DNA of 64,000 bases from Kribbella sp. VKM Ac-2568 (GCF_004345365.1 NZ_SLVF01000013.1:216084-280083); one strand, 5' to 3'; shown: positions 1-9,054, counted from the stretch's first letter. Made by a program: numbers and translations. Notes: generated by a model from the sequence alone, not told the origin.

Positions 1-2
1 AG

Positions 3-1574
3 CTCGAGGCGATCCGGCATGCCATCACAGCTCGTCGGTGGAGCGACGCGGCCCGGTACCTGGTCGAGGACCTCGATTTCGGGGGTCTACTCGTCGGGCG
101 CCGACGCCGGCTCCTCGCAGCGTTGTTCGCGGACCTGCCCGACGACCTGGACGGGCCGGAGGCCGCGGTCGTGCGGGCGGCCCGAGCACTCGGCGACTTC
201 GATGTCACTCGCTGTACGTCGGAACTCCGCAGGGCCCGGGAGTCGCTCGACCACCTTCCCACCCGGACACCATCGTCCGAGCTGGCGATCACGATGCTGC
301 AGGCGGTCGCGGCGAGCCTCGGAGAGAACGTCGACAGCGGACTGGACGCAACCCTCGCGGCAGAGTCGGCCCTCAGAGCCGTATCGCCGGGCCCGGTCGT
401 CGCGCCCCCGGAGCTGAGGTTGCTCGTCGCCGGCTGCAAGGGCCGGGTCCTGCTCCAGCGCGGAGACTTCCGGGCTGCCCTGGCAGCCTTTGCCGAAGGC
501 ATCGAAGTCGCCGAGGGGGCGGGGGCGCACGACGCGTTGGCGAACTTCCTCGGCATGGCCGCACTGGTGGAGGCGGTGTGGGGACACCTCAGACGGGCTG
601 CTGAGGTCGCTGCGCATGCGATCGCGCTGGCCGAGTCGGGGGTGCAGCCACAGGAACCTCAGTCCGCGATCGTGGCCCAAGCCTGGGTCAGCGCGGACCA
701 AGGCGATCTGGCGGGAGCCCAGGAGCTGGTCGACCGCGCCGCGGCGGCCACCACCCCCACCCAGGACGCCCGCGTGGTGGCAGCTGCGCTTGCCCTGGTC
801 CGCGCCCGACTGCTCCATGCCGGTGGAGAGACCGGTCTCGCGAGCGCCGAACTGCGGGCCGCGAGCAACAGCTACGGCGTACAGCACGACGGCTGGCTCG
901 GCCAGTCCCTGATCGTGGACGAGGCGAAGCTGCTCGTGGCTCAGAACCTGCCACGCGAGGCCATCGCCGTGATCGAGCATTCGGCCGGCCGCGACCAGGT
1001 CGAATCGATCCTGGTGCTGCAACGAGCTGCTACCGAGACCGGCGAGCAGGGTCCGGCTCTGCCACCTTCGGCCGCGCAGCACGCACCCCTGGAGACTCAG
1101 GTCGACAGCTGGCTGGTTCAGGCCGCGCTATCGATCAGCACCGGCGACACCGGCCGCAGCGGGCTCTATGTCGAGCGCGCCTTGAGACTGGCTGCGCCCG
1201 AGCACCTCCGCCGTCCGTTCTCGGAGGCGCCGCCATCGCTGCGAAGGTTGCTCCAGCCAACCGGCGAACTGATGAGGCGTCATCCCTGGCTCCGCGCGCC
1301 GGGACCACGGCGCGACCACGCTGTCGATCCGTCGAGCCGGATCCGACCCGAACTGGTCGTCACCGCCTCCTTGACCAGCAAGGAGCACGAGGTGCTGGAG
1401 TACCTCGCCGAGCTGCTGACCACCGAAGAGATCGCCGGTGCCATGTACGTCTCGGTCAACACGGTCCGCAGCCACGTGCGGAGCATCTTGCGGAAGCTGA
1501 GCGCCTCGCGACGCAACGAAGCCGTCCGGCGAGCTTGGGAGCTGGGCCTGTTGCCGTCACGGCCCGAGGCGTAG
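3..1574 (+). CDS. LuxR-family transcriptional regulator, MalT/LAL-like, 5' end cut by the window
   Basis: The reading frame is open from the first bases of the window, so the N-terminal part (probably a P-loop ATPase domain) lies outside. What is visible is a long alpha-helical, TPR-like region with many Ala/Leu-rich helices, followed by a C-terminal LuxR helix-turn-helix over the last ~65 residues (LTSKEHEVLEYLAELLTTEE, then VSVNTVRSHVRSILRKL). This layout is that of MalT-type regulators, where the helical repeats sense a ligand or protein and the HTH binds DNA. It converges on the RDD gene. Its targets are not shown by the sequence. Family assignment is firm; role is unknown. Confidence 0.88.
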   Translation, partial: LEAIRHAITARRWSDAARYLVEDLDFGGLLVGRRRRLLAALFADLPDDLDGPEAAVVRAARALGDFDVTRCTSELRRARESLDHLPTRTPSSELAITMLQAVAASLGENVDSGLDATLAAESALRAVSPGPVVAPPELRLLVAGCKGRVLLQRGDFRAALAAFAEGIEVAEGAGAHDALANFLGMAALVEAVWGHLRRAAEVAAHAIALAESGVQPQEPQSAIVAQAWVSADQGDLAGAQELVDRAAAATTPTQDARVVAAALALVRARLLHAGGETGLASAELRAASNSYGVQHDGWLGQSLIVDEAKLLVAQNLPREAIAVIEHSAGRDQVESILVLQRAATETGEQGPALPPSAAQHAPLETQVDSWLVQAALSISTGDTGRSGLYVERALRLAAPEHLRRPFSEAPPSLRRLLQPTGELMRRHPWLRAPGPRRDHAVDPSSRIRPELVVTASLTSKEHEVLEYLAELLTTEEIAGAMYVSVNTVRSHVRSILRKLSASRRNEAVRRAWELGLLPSRPEA

Positions 1575-1605
1575 TCGACACCGGCCGAAGCAGGTGATCC
1601 CCCCG

Positions 1606-2088
1606 TCACGGATGACGAGGCAGCCAGTCGTAGATGACCGACGTCCGCAGTACGAGGTCCTGCAGTGAGCGGCGCCCGACGCCGCCGGCACAAAAGAACA
1701 GCCCGATCGGGAACATGACATAGAGGACGGCCCTCAGCAGGGCGACGAGCGGCCGCAGCCGCTCTCCCCGCCGGCTGACGACCCGGAGCCCCATAACCTG
1801 GCAGCCGTAGGTCCGTCCGATGGTGGACCATGCGACGGTGAGGTAGAGGACGAGCAGGACCAGGCCCGCCGCGACGCTCAGGATCGGCGAGGCCTCACTG
1901 AACTGGAAGCCGCGGGGATCGAACAGGAAGATCAGTCCGTTGACGCCCACATAGCCGACCAGCAACGAGACCACCACCAGCACCCCGTCGATCACGCCGG
2001 CGATCAGCCGCGTCACCAGGCCGGCTCGCCGTCCCTGGTAGGGGCGGGCCTCCCGCGGGACGATCGGGACGACTTCGTCCATCGTCAT
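1606..2088 (-). CDS. RDD family membrane protein
   Basis: A 160-residue protein with the RDD signature near the N-terminus (AGLVTRLIAGVIDGVLVV), three to four hydrophobic helices and a conserved Gly/Arg stretch after helix three (YGCQVMGLRVVSRRGERLRP). RDD proteins are small polytopic membrane proteins of mostly unknown transport function. The start lies 2 nt after the stop of the upstream gene 2091-2675, so the two are co-transcribed and probably translationally coupled. The preceding gene type is a frequent partner of RDD proteins in actinobacteria. Confidence 0.85.
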   Translation of the reverse strand: MTMDEVVPIVPREARPYQGRRAGLVTRLIAGVIDGVLVVVSLLVGYVGVNGLIFLFDPRGFQFSEASPILSVAAGLVLLVLYLTVAWSTIGRTYGCQVMGLRVVSRRGERLRPLVALLRAVLYVMFPIGLFFCAGGVGRRSLQDLVLRTSVIYDWLPRHP

Positions 2089-2090
2089 CT

Positions 2091-2675
2091 CTACGTGGCG
2101 GTCATCTCGGGTTCAGCCGCCGACGCGGGTTCCGCCGGAGGCTGCTCAGCCGTCGGAGGTTTGGGAGTTGCCTTCCGGCTGAACCGGACCCTCAGCCGAC
2201 CCACTGCGTTGCCGACCGCCTCATCGCCGGAGATGCTCTGCATGCGTACCCCGCGGACGGTCTCGGAGGCAACCGAACCGGTGGACTGGCGGATGATCTC
2301 GGCGAGGTCGATCTCCGCGATCACGCCCTCGGCGAGCTGCCCCAGGTCGATCCGCTGGACTACTGCGGCGACCAGCGGGGGGACCATTTTGTCGAGCAAC
2401 GCGGAAACCTGGCGCTCCACTTCGCCGCGCCCTCGGACACCCTGTCGTGCGAGGGCGTCCAGGTAGGTGCCCGCTTGGTACCGCTCCGTCAGCATCGGCG
2501 GCCGCAGGAACACCACGGCGACCGGTTTGACGACTCCCCGGGCCCGGCGCCCGACCATCCGCGCGGTGGCCGCAGCCAGCAGGGTGGCCCCGACTGCCGC
2601 GTCGAGCACGAGGATCGCGTCTCGGCTCGTCGGCGGCGCGTCAGGCGGGTTCACGGATTGCTCTGTAGTACCCAC
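2091..2675 (-). CDS. Conserved hypothetical protein, RDD partner
   Basis: A 194-residue protein with a GTG start. The centre has the pattern seen in proteins that precede or are fused to actinobacterial RDD domains: repeated Asp-Leu helices (IDLGQLAEGVIAEIDLAEII), then a conserved QSTGSVASETVRGVRM segment. The C-terminus is Pro/Ala-rich and probably disordered. There is a weak hydrophobic helix near residues 20-40 and no signal peptide. It is likely membrane-associated and acts with the adjacent RDD protein; biochemical function is unknown. A degenerate copy of the island's dyad lies ~35 bp upstream. Confidence 0.72.
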   Translation of the reverse strand: MGTTEQSVNPPDAPPTSRDAILVLDAAVGATLLAAATARMVGRRARGVVKPVAVVFLRPPMLTERYQAGTYLDALARQGVRGRGEVERQVSALLDKMVPPLVAAVVQRIDLGQLAEGVIAEIDLAEIIRQSTGSVASETVRGVRMQSISGDEAVGNAVGRLRVRFSRKATPKPPTAEQPPAEPASAAEPEMTAT

Positions 2676-2708
2676 CCCACCATGATCTGCGCATCATCGT
2701 GGCGCGGC

Positions 2709-2727
2709 ATCACCCCTGGCGGGGGAA
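2709..2727. promoter_or_regulatory. Degenerate copy of the TCAYCC-N5-GGRTGA dyad
   Basis: ATCACCC, 5-nt spacer, GGGGGAA. The left half fits the island consensus and the right half is degenerate. It lies between the BrkB gene and the gene starting at 2675. It is counted as a weak member of the operator family described in the findings. Confidence 0.35.
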
Positions 2728-2739
2728 GTTCCGCGGGGC

Positions 2740-3597
2740 TCACACCTGGACGGCGCGGTCTTCGGGTTCCGCCTCCACGCCGAGCCAGGAGCGCACGCGG
2801 CGGGCGAACCACCCCTGGCTGCGATCGAACTCGGCGCCCACCACGGTCGCACCGACCACGATGAGCGCGATGGACAGCAGCCACCCCACCAGTGCCAACG
2901 TGACACCGAAGAGGCCGTACCGCTCGCTGTAGCTCTCCATCATCCGCGGCATGTAGATGGTGGACGCGACGCCGTAGACACCGCTGCACAAGGTCGCCAC
3001 GGCTCCGGTGGGGATCAGCCTCCGCCAGCGAACGCGGCCGTCGAGCAACAGCCACGGGATGAAGGTCCACAGCAACAGGCCGGTCACCAGCGAGACAGGA
3101 ACGCCGAGCAGCCATTCCAGTGGCAGCGCCCGCACAAGTGAGCGCGCGAGGTAGAGCAACGCGATATCCAGCAGCAGGGCGCCCAGGCCGAGGAACGTGT
3201 TGAACGAGCCGCGGACACCCGGAAGAGGCTCGAGCCGCCAGGCGTCCTGGTACATCCGCTGCATCCGGCGGGCGAGGGAGACCCCGGAGAAGACCAGGAT
3301 CACGATGCTCAGGACACCGACGCTCGACGCACCGACAGGCTGGGCGAACACCTCCCGGACGGCGTCGGCGGCGTCGCCTTTGAGCTCGAATCTCCGGATG
3401 AGCGCTGTTGAAACCACGTCGCGGCGGCTCGCCGGCGCGAGCGTCGACACCAGGAGCAGCAAGGGAATGAGGGCGGTGAGCGCCTGGGAGGAGATCACCA
3501 TCGCCCTGTCGATACCCCTCAAGCGCAGGAAGGACCTGGCACAGCGGCCGGGGAACGTCTCCTCCAGCCGCTGCGCGAGCCCTTTGAGGTCCGGCAC
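2740..3597 (-). CDS. YihY/virulence factor BrkB family membrane protein
   Basis: A 285-residue protein with the BrkB layout: a short cytoplasmic N-terminus, a first helix with SSQALTALIPLLLLVS, and five further membrane helices. The family was once called RNase BN and is now regarded as inner-membrane proteins of unclear transport or envelope function. The GTG start sits 2 nt past the stop of the upstream membrane gene (3600-4688), consistent with one minus-strand transcript starting at the phospholipase D gene. The C-terminus is acidic and cytoplasmic. Confidence 0.85.
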   Translation of the reverse strand: MPDLKGLAQRLEETFPGRCARSFLRLRGIDRAMVISSQALTALIPLLLLVSTLAPASRRDVVSTALIRRFELKGDAADAVREVFAQPVGASSVGVLSIVILVFSGVSLARRMQRMYQDAWRLEPLPGVRGSFNTFLGLGALLLDIALLYLARSLVRALPLEWLLGVPVSLVTGLLLWTFIPWLLLDGRVRWRRLIPTGAVATLCSGVYGVASTIYMPRMMESYSERYGLFGVTLALVGWLLSIALIVVGATVVGAEFDRSQGWFARRVRSWLGVEAEPEDRAVQV

Positions 3598-3599
3598 CG

Positions 3600-4688
3600 T
3601 CAGTGCTCCGCCTCCTTCCGCTCAGCGGCGGCGGCACGGAAGTCGCTGACCGGGCGGTAGCGGTCGTAGAGCGTGGTCAGGACGCTGAAGAGGAGGACGA
3701 AGAAGAGCGTGTCGACCAGCGACATGTGGTCCTCCCGGCGCGACGTCAGCACATCGGTGACCACGACCAGCACGACGTTCGTCCCGAAGACCACCCCGAA
3801 CGACATCAGGACGGAGTCCCACGAATAGCCGCGCTTTGCCGACCACAGACCGATCGCCGAGTTGATGACGACGAAGAACGCGATCGCCAGGAACAGTTGG
3901 AAGGGCCTCGCCTCGACCCCGGGCAGGACGTTCCCGAAGATCACGCTGATCAGCCCGATCAGGAACGTCTTCTCCAGCGCCGTCCCGTCGAAGACCTTGC
4001 GATGTGCGGCCTGGTACGCCGCCCGCTCGTGGGCCTCGTCGATCTCGACCGGCAGCGGGTCCGCGCGGAACCGCCAGGACCAGTCAGCAGGTCGCAGTCG
4101 CGGACGGACGACGAAGTACAGCATCGCGGCGAGGACGAGCACGGCGAGCACGAGCACCGGGAGGAACCAGGAGACGTCTCGGATCGTGTCGGTCAGGTCG
4201 AGCTGGGCGATGTGGATCCAGTACTCCTGCGGCAGCTTGACGAAGATCCAGATGGCACCGGCGACGACCACCCAGAACTTGAGCCCGTACCGCGCGGGAT
4301 TCCACCGGGTCCGGATTCCTTCGTAGGCGATGAAGAAGTACTCGAAGGTGTTCGGGAACACCAGCAGCAGCCACCGCAGACCGGTGAGCTCGAAGGCGAC
4401 CACGCCGATCTGGCGGTAGAAGAACAGGAAGCGATTCACCTGGACCGCTGCGTGGTTGGTCCAGTTCCGCAGGCTGGCCAGATAGGCCACGGACAGGTAG
4501 AAGACGTCCATCGCCTTGTCGTAGCTCTGGTAGAACGGCGGGTCGTAGCCGAAGGTCTGGAAGATCGTCTGGTCGACACCGTCGAGCAGCAGACAGCCGA
4601 TGATCGCCGGCAACGGGAACAGCGGGATCAGCAACGGCAGCGCGAACCGCGCCAGCACCACAGTCCAGAAGACCACCTCGACACTCAT
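3600..4688 (-). CDS. Polytopic membrane protein of unknown function
   Basis: A 362-residue protein with about eight hydrophobic segments, including a long N-terminal helix (residues ~5-35) and a C-terminal pair. Polar loops contain aromatic-rich patches (GYDPPFYQSYDKAMDVFYLS). I do not recognise a named family; similar proteins occur in actinobacteria as conserved integral membrane proteins. The start lies 1 nt after the phospholipase D stop and its own stop is 2 nt before the BrkB start, so it is the middle gene of a tight three-gene operon. A lipid- or envelope-related role is inferred only from these neighbours. Confidence 0.72.
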   Translation of the reverse strand: MSVEVVFWTVVLARFALPLLIPLFPLPAIIGCLLLDGVDQTIFQTFGYDPPFYQSYDKAMDVFYLSVAYLASLRNWTNHAAVQVNRFLFFYRQIGVVAFELTGLRWLLLVFPNTFEYFFIAYEGIRTRWNPARYGLKFWVVVAGAIWIFVKLPQEYWIHIAQLDLTDTIRDVSWFLPVLVLAVLVLAAMLYFVVRPRLRPADWSWRFRADPLPVEIDEAHERAAYQAAHRKVFDGTALEKTFLIGLISVIFGNVLPGVEARPFQLFLAIAFFVVINSAIGLWSAKRGYSWDSVLMSFGVVFGTNVVLVVVTDVLTSRREDHMSLVDTLFFVLLFSVLTTLYDRYRPVSDFRAAAAERKEAEH

Positions 4689-4689
4689 C

Positions 4690-6285
4690 TCAGAACTCCC
4701 TTCGGCGACGCATCCGGCGCGGTCTGCCGTCCGGGTCGTAGATCAGCCGGTAGAGCGGTTGCGCCCAGAGCGCCTGCAGCCGGGTCAGGTGTCCCGGCTC
4801 GTGCGGGCGGATGTGCCCGGGTGGCCGTAGACCCTTCCGTCCACCGGCGCACCACGCATCGAGGCTCGCCGCGGTCAACCGCCAGAGTTCGAAGCCGGCG
4901 TCCAGATCGAGCCCGGCCAGATCCTCGCGCGGCAGGCCGAGGTGCTCGGACCACACCTCCAGCCGCAGGTCCCGAGCCAGTCGACGGGTGCCGTCGGCAA
5001 CCGAGTGCCGGTCGTCGGGAGTAGTGTCCAGCACCGCGCAGGTGAGCTCGCTGTCAGAGGTCCAGGAGCGGCGGTTGAAATTGTCAGAGCCGCAGGTGAA
5101 CCAGATGTCGTCGACGATGCAGATCTTGGAGTGCACGTAGATGGGCGCCCCGGCTTTGTTCTCCAGGTCGTAGATCCCGACCCGCCCCGGCGCGGTACGC
5201 CGCAGCATCCGCACCGCCCGCAACTGACCGAAATGCGCCGGCGGCCCGCTCAGCGCACCGTCGTTGGCAGGGTAGCGCGGCACGACGATGATCACCCGGA
5301 GCTCGGGAGAACGCTCCAGGGCATCCGCGATGTCCTGGGCGATCAGCTCGGACCACAGGTACTGGTCCTCCAGATAGATCAGCTTGCGCGCGTTGCCGAA
5401 GGCCTTGCCATAAGCACGGGCGATGCTCCGCTCCCCCAGCGGCGCGAACGGATAGCCGGGGTGCTTGTAGGCATAGGTTCGCAGTACCTGTACTGCGTGC
5501 GGCCCGGTCTTGGGCGGATCGGGGAACTCCTCGGTCAGTGACTTCGGATGGCGCGGCATCCGGGCCAGCCGCTGCACGATCATCCGGTACGGCGTCCGCC
5601 GATCGAGCGGGTGCCCGTCGTCCCACCGTTCGACGAAGGTGCGGAACAGGTCGCCGACCACCGGTCCCCGCAACTCCAGCGCCGCATCGTGCCACGGTGT
5701 CTGGTCGCCGTACCGGCGGTCCATCGGCGCCTGCTGCGGATCCCCGCGGTGCTCGCGATCGTCACGCCGCTGGTGCGACAGGTCGATACCGCCGACGAAC
5801 GCCACGTCGAGTTCCCGTCGGCCCTTGTGCCGGATGACGAACAGCTTCTGGTGGTGCGAGGCCATCCGCCGGACGCGTTGGTCGAGCAGGACCTCGGCGC
5901 CGGCCCGGTTGAGCTTCGTCCCCAGCCGCTGGTTCTCCCGGGCGCTGAACTTCAGGTGGTCCGAGTGCGATCTCCAGAGCAACCCCCTGACCTCGATCCC
6001 CGACCTGGCCAGATCGGCCAGCACAGTGCCGACCGAGGGGCCCTCGGGCAGCAACTTCTCGTCGGAGTCGCCACGCCAGTCGGTGAAGTAGACGTGGTCT
6101 CCGGGCCGGAGCGCACAGAGTTCTTCGTACAGCCGGCGGAAGTAGGTCGCGCCGTGGATCAGCGGCCGGACCAGGTTGCCCTCGACCCAGGAGCCGTCCA
6201 CGTCCCCCATCCGGTCGATATCCGTGCCGGGGTTGCCGCGCTCCTCCGGACTGAGGAACCACTGCCCGGCGCTCTGGTCGATCAT
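4690..6285 (-). CDS. Phospholipase D-like phosphodiesterase
   Basis: A 531-residue, two-motif PLD-superfamily protein. The second motif is complete: His385, Lys387 and Asp392 in YVHSKICIVDD, followed by the conserved GSDNFNRRSW. The first (His145, Lys147 in ASHHQKLFV) lacks the usual Asp four residues after Lys; Arg occupies that place. The family hydrolyses or transfers phosphodiester head groups through a phospho-His intermediate and includes cardiolipin synthases. There is no signal peptide, so it is cytoplasmic or membrane-peripheral. The start chosen has a strong GGAGGCG site; a longer upstream frame lacks one. It heads the PLD-membrane protein-BrkB operon. Confidence 0.85.
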   Translation of the reverse strand: MIDQSAGQWFLSPEERGNPGTDIDRMGDVDGSWVEGNLVRPLIHGATYFRRLYEELCALRPGDHVYFTDWRGDSDEKLLPEGPSVGTVLADLARSGIEVRGLLWRSHSDHLKFSARENQRLGTKLNRAGAEVLLDQRVRRMASHHQKLFVIRHKGRRELDVAFVGGIDLSHQRRDDREHRGDPQQAPMDRRYGDQTPWHDAALELRGPVVGDLFRTFVERWDDGHPLDRRTPYRMIVQRLARMPRHPKSLTEEFPDPPKTGPHAVQVLRTYAYKHPGYPFAPLGERSIARAYGKAFGNARKLIYLEDQYLWSELIAQDIADALERSPELRVIIVVPRYPANDGALSGPPAHFGQLRAVRMLRRTAPGRVGIYDLENKAGAPIYVHSKICIVDDIWFTCGSDNFNRRSWTSDSELTCAVLDTTPDDRHSVADGTRRLARDLRLEVWSEHLGLPREDLAGLDLDAGFELWRLTAASLDAWCAGGRKGLRPPGHIRPHEPGHLTRLQALWAQPLYRLIYDPDGRPRRMRRRREF

Positions 6286-6330
6286 CGTCACGCCTCCGGG
6301 TCGAGTGTTGCTTCCTGGCCGCTGTGGTTG

Positions 6331-6349
6331 CTCATCCGCTATGGGTGAG
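6331..6349. promoter_or_regulatory. TCAYCC-N5-GGRTGA dyad between PLD and small gene
   Basis: CTCATCC, spacer GCTAT, GGGTGAG: a nearly perfect inverted repeat. It lies ~45 bp before the plus-strand start at 6383 and ~55 bp before the minus-strand start at 6285, so it could serve both divergent genes. It belongs to the island-wide operator family. Confidence 0.65.
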
Positions 6350-6382
6350 CCTTGGTCGGACCCACGGTGATACACGTGACAG

Positions 6383-6577
6383 ATGGAGCCAGCGCAGTAC
6401 GAGCCAGATCCTTTGTTCGTGCCCACCGGACTGCTCGATCGGGCCACGACCTTCCAGCAGGGCCACGCGCTGGTCGCCGGCAAGGTCATGCCGCACGCCG
6501 GCTACGTGCGCTTCGACACCCGGACCGCCGAAGAGGGTGGTGCGGACGTGCCCGCCTCCTGGGCGGCCTTCCGCTAG
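6383..6577 (+). CDS. Small hypothetical protein (64 aa)
   Basis: A 64-residue ORF with strongly GC-biased third codon positions, typical of real genes here, in a slot that would otherwise be a 300-bp gap. It has no hydrophobic segment, Cys pair or recognised motif; the sequence contains ATTFQQGHALVAGKVMPHAG and ends WAAFR. It is divergent from the phospholipase D gene and convergent with the phosphodiesterase gene, and lies just behind an island operator. Function unknown. Confidence 0.6.
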   Translation: MEPAQYEPDPLFVPTGLLDRATTFQQGHALVAGKVMPHAGYVRFDTRTAEEGGADVPASWAAFR

Positions 6578-6602
6578 TGCGGCAACCCGCTCGGCCGGCA
6601 TC

Positions 6603-8630
6603 TCAGACCTCGGCTGCGTCGCGGGTGATCCCGCTGCGCTGTCCGAGCTGCTCGAGGTAGCCGACCAGCACACGGTGGAGCTCGTCCGCGCCGCGGATCG
6701 GCTTGTCGGGGATTACCAGATCGGACGGGGCGAGGAGCAGTCCCCGTCCCTGCCACCCGCCGAGTCCGCCATGGCTGCCGACCAGACCTTCGAACGCCGA
6801 GACCTCCCCGCTGTCCGGGTCGACAGAGCTGTTCACGTAGAGATCAGGTGCCTCCGGCATCGACGCCGCCCTCAGCAGGTCCGCCCGAACCAGCGGCCCG
6901 AACGGCGCCAGCGGGTCTTCGCCGGTCACCTTCCCGTCGGAGAGCTGGTTCACGCCGTCCGGCCCGACGGCCAAGGGGCCGTACTCCGAACTCAGCACCG
7001 CGATGAAGCTGATCCCCTCGTGGTTCACCAGTCCGGGGATCAGAGGAGGCCAGCGATCGGTGATGTCCTCCATCGTCAACCGGCGTTCCGATGCGGCGTA
7101 CACCAGGCCGAGGTTGCCCGAACCGAGCACGACCAGCTCCGAGCCGGCCGTCACCTCCGGTGGCGCGGAGTGGCGCTGCACGCGCTGCGCGGCGCCGTTG
7201 GCCATCCGTCCGGTGTTGGTGTCAGCTCCGGACAGATCGGCCAGCAGACCGTTGACACGCCCCCAGCCCTCGACGGACTGCTCGACCGCTTCGACCCGGG
7301 CTGTGGTCAGCTGCGAGCAGACAGCGGCGAGGTCGACGCCGTACTTGTCGGCGAAGATCGCTCCCTGGGACTGGCCGTGGTCGGACAGGACGACCAGCCG
7401 GTACCGCCGGGGTGCTGCCGCGGCGACAGCCTCCAGACAGGCGAGTACGTGATCGAGCCGGTCCAGGGCGGCCAACGACTCGGGCCGAAGGGCGCCGGCG
7501 TGGTGAGCCACCTCGTCGTAGTCGACGTAGTCCACGTAGACGACCCGGGTGCCGCGGATCATCTCCTCCGCGACCAGAGCCGTGTTGAGGTCGCGCAGTA
7601 CGACATTCGTGACAGCGCGCATGCCGGCGAAGAGCCAACCGCGGTGCTGGCGTGGTTGAACGTCGCGACGACGTTGACGGCGTGCCTCGAACCGCTCCCG
7701 GCCGATCTCCGCGAGCGCGCCGAAGAAGCTGCCTGCGAAACCGTCGGGCCTGGCCAGGTACCAGGCGACGCGGCGCCGGGTGTCTGCCGTGCCACGGGCC
7801 AGCTGCATCTTGCTCATCGTCAGCATTGCTCGTTCGGCGTCACCGCTGAAGAGGTTCGAGATGCTGACCCCGCCGTCGGCCAGCAGACCGCGGCCGTCGG
7901 AGGCGCGGCGTTCGATCTCGGTGGCATCGGCGGCCCGGTTGGCCACCAGCACCCGCCCCAGCTGCCGGTCGTACCATCTGAACGCCGGTACTCCGTCGAT
8001 GCGGCCGTGCAGAATCCCCAGCTGGCTGGCCGGTGTGGTCGGCGGGAGCACCGGGGTCCACTCGACCAGGCGATACCCGTCGTTGCGGATCCAGCGACCC
8101 ACGGTGGGCAGCGTGGCGGCGAGAAGCTGCCACTGCATGACCGGGAAGGGCACTCCGTCCAGTTGGACGAAGATGACACCGGGAGCCTCCGGATCCTTGA
8201 CCTCCTGGCGTCGCCGCCGGGTCCGGCGTACCAGCGCAGCGGTGAACGCCTCAGGCGTGCCCGAGGTGCACAACCACGCCACGACCGTCGCCGCGGCCGC
8301 CGCGATCCAGGCGGCCGCCAGCACCACCCAGAACGAGTCGGCTTCAACCCCTGGGATCAGGGTGAGAGTCAGAGCGAGAATCACTGCCTGTCCGAGCACC
8401 GCGAGCAGGAGCACCGCGAGCCAGCCCACTGCCGCACTGGCGACGACCAGCAGTGGACGCACCAGAGCACCGACCACCAGCGTCGCCGCCGCCGCGAGGA
8501 GCAACTGCGGGAACGAACTGAACTTGAGGCCGGGGAGCACGGCCGCGGCGAAGGCGAGAGCCAGGACCGATGTGATCCAGGTGGCGAGGATCCGGCCGAG
8601 ATCACCGAGGCGGGCCGCGGGCACGGACAT
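6603..8630 (-). CDS. Holin-like membrane domain fused to an alkaline-phosphatase-superfamily phosphodiesterase
   Basis: A 675-residue protein. Residues ~1-125 form four membrane helices of the phage-holin-family/DUF type seen in actinobacterial envelopes. Residues ~150-640 carry a type I phosphodiesterase/nucleotide pyrophosphatase fold: metal-binding Asp in FVQLDGVP, nucleophile Thr in PPTTPASQLG, SDHGQSQG and SHGGLGG. A Thr nucleophile indicates phospho(di)esterase activity and not a Cys-dependent sulfatase. The catalytic domain probably faces the cytoplasm, since there is no signal peptide and the helices are even in number. It follows the DUF7144 gene by 13 nt, forming an operon. Confidence 0.82.
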   Translation of the reverse strand: MSVPAARLGDLGRILATWITSVLALAFAAAVLPGLKFSSFPQLLLAAAATLVVGALVRPLLVVASAAVGWLAVLLLAVLGQAVILALTLTLIPGVEADSFWVVLAAAWIAAAAATVVAWLCTSGTPEAFTAALVRRTRRRRQEVKDPEAPGVIFVQLDGVPFPVMQWQLLAATLPTVGRWIRNDGYRLVEWTPVLPPTTPASQLGILHGRIDGVPAFRWYDRQLGRVLVANRAADATEIERRASDGRGLLADGGVSISNLFSGDAERAMLTMSKMQLARGTADTRRRVAWYLARPDGFAGSFFGALAEIGRERFEARRQRRRDVQPRQHRGWLFAGMRAVTNVVLRDLNTALVAEEMIRGTRVVYVDYVDYDEVAHHAGALRPESLAALDRLDHVLACLEAVAAAAPRRYRLVVLSDHGQSQGAIFADKYGVDLAAVCSQLTTARVEAVEQSVEGWGRVNGLLADLSGADTNTGRMANGAAQRVQRHSAPPEVTAGSELVVLGSGNLGLVYAASERRLTMEDITDRWPPLIPGLVNHEGISFIAVLSSEYGPLAVGPDGVNQLSDGKVTGEDPLAPFGPLVRADLLRAASMPEAPDLYVNSSVDPDSGEVSAFEGLVGSHGGLGGWQGRGLLLAPSDLVIPDKPIRGADELHRVLVGYLEQLGQRSGITRDAAEV

Positions 8631-8643
8631 GGTGACCCCGCCG

Positions 8644-9054
8644 TCAGGTGCGGAGCGCGCGCGGACGTGTCAGGGCCCAGATCACCCAGACGTCGAGAGC
8701 GATCAGGAGCAGGGACCAGAACGGCGCATAGGGAATGAAGAAGAAGTTGTCGATGGCACTGAGCACCGTCAGGAACACGGCGATCACGCCCGCCCAGACA
8801 GCCCGGGAGAACAGACCGATGCCCACCACGATCATGCCCAGGCCCAGGACCAGGTGCAGCCAGCCCCAGGCGGTGATGTCCAGATGGAACGCGTAACCCC
8901 TGACGGGCACGAAGAACTCGTCGTTGATGATCCCGGCGAGGCCGGCGATCACCTGGAACAGGCCGATCATCAACATCATCGCGGCGGCGAACGCGACACC
9001 GGTCATGGCCCAGCCCGATTCGGCCTGCGGCTCGATGCCGTGGTTTTGGGTCAT
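8644..9054 (-). CDS. DUF7144 family membrane protein, copy 1
   Basis: A 136-residue four-helix membrane protein with the family's GWxHLVLG loop (TAWGWLHLVLGLGMIVVG) and an aromatic-rich FFFIPYAPFW segment before the last helix. The ATG at 9054 is chosen over a GTG at 9066 because the AGGAGGGG site would abut the GTG, and because the resulting length matches copy 3 exactly. Function is unknown. It leads a two-gene operon with the holin/phosphodiesterase gene. Copies 2 and 3 lie at 11138-11611 and 14405-14815. Confidence 0.85.
   Translation of the reverse strand: MTQNHGIEPQAESGWAMTGVAFAAAMMLMIGLFQVIAGLAGIINDEFFVPVRGYAFHLDITAWGWLHLVLGLGMIVVGIGLFSRAVWAGVIAVFLTVLSAIDNFFFIPYAPFWSLLLIALDVWVIWALTRPRALRT

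Noticed and set aside
1590..1617. Another GGATGA/TGATCC dyad near the end of the RDD gene
   Set aside because: Spacing is wrong and it lies at the convergent 3' ends of two genes, not at a promoter.
3603..5024. 473-codon plus-strand frame opposite the membrane protein
   Set aside because: Low-complexity Glu/Arg/Asp sequence created by the complement of hydrophobic codons.
6324..8738. 804-codon plus-strand frame opposite the phosphodiesterase gene
   Set aside because: No domain or ribosome-binding site; a shadow of the motif-bearing minus-strand gene.
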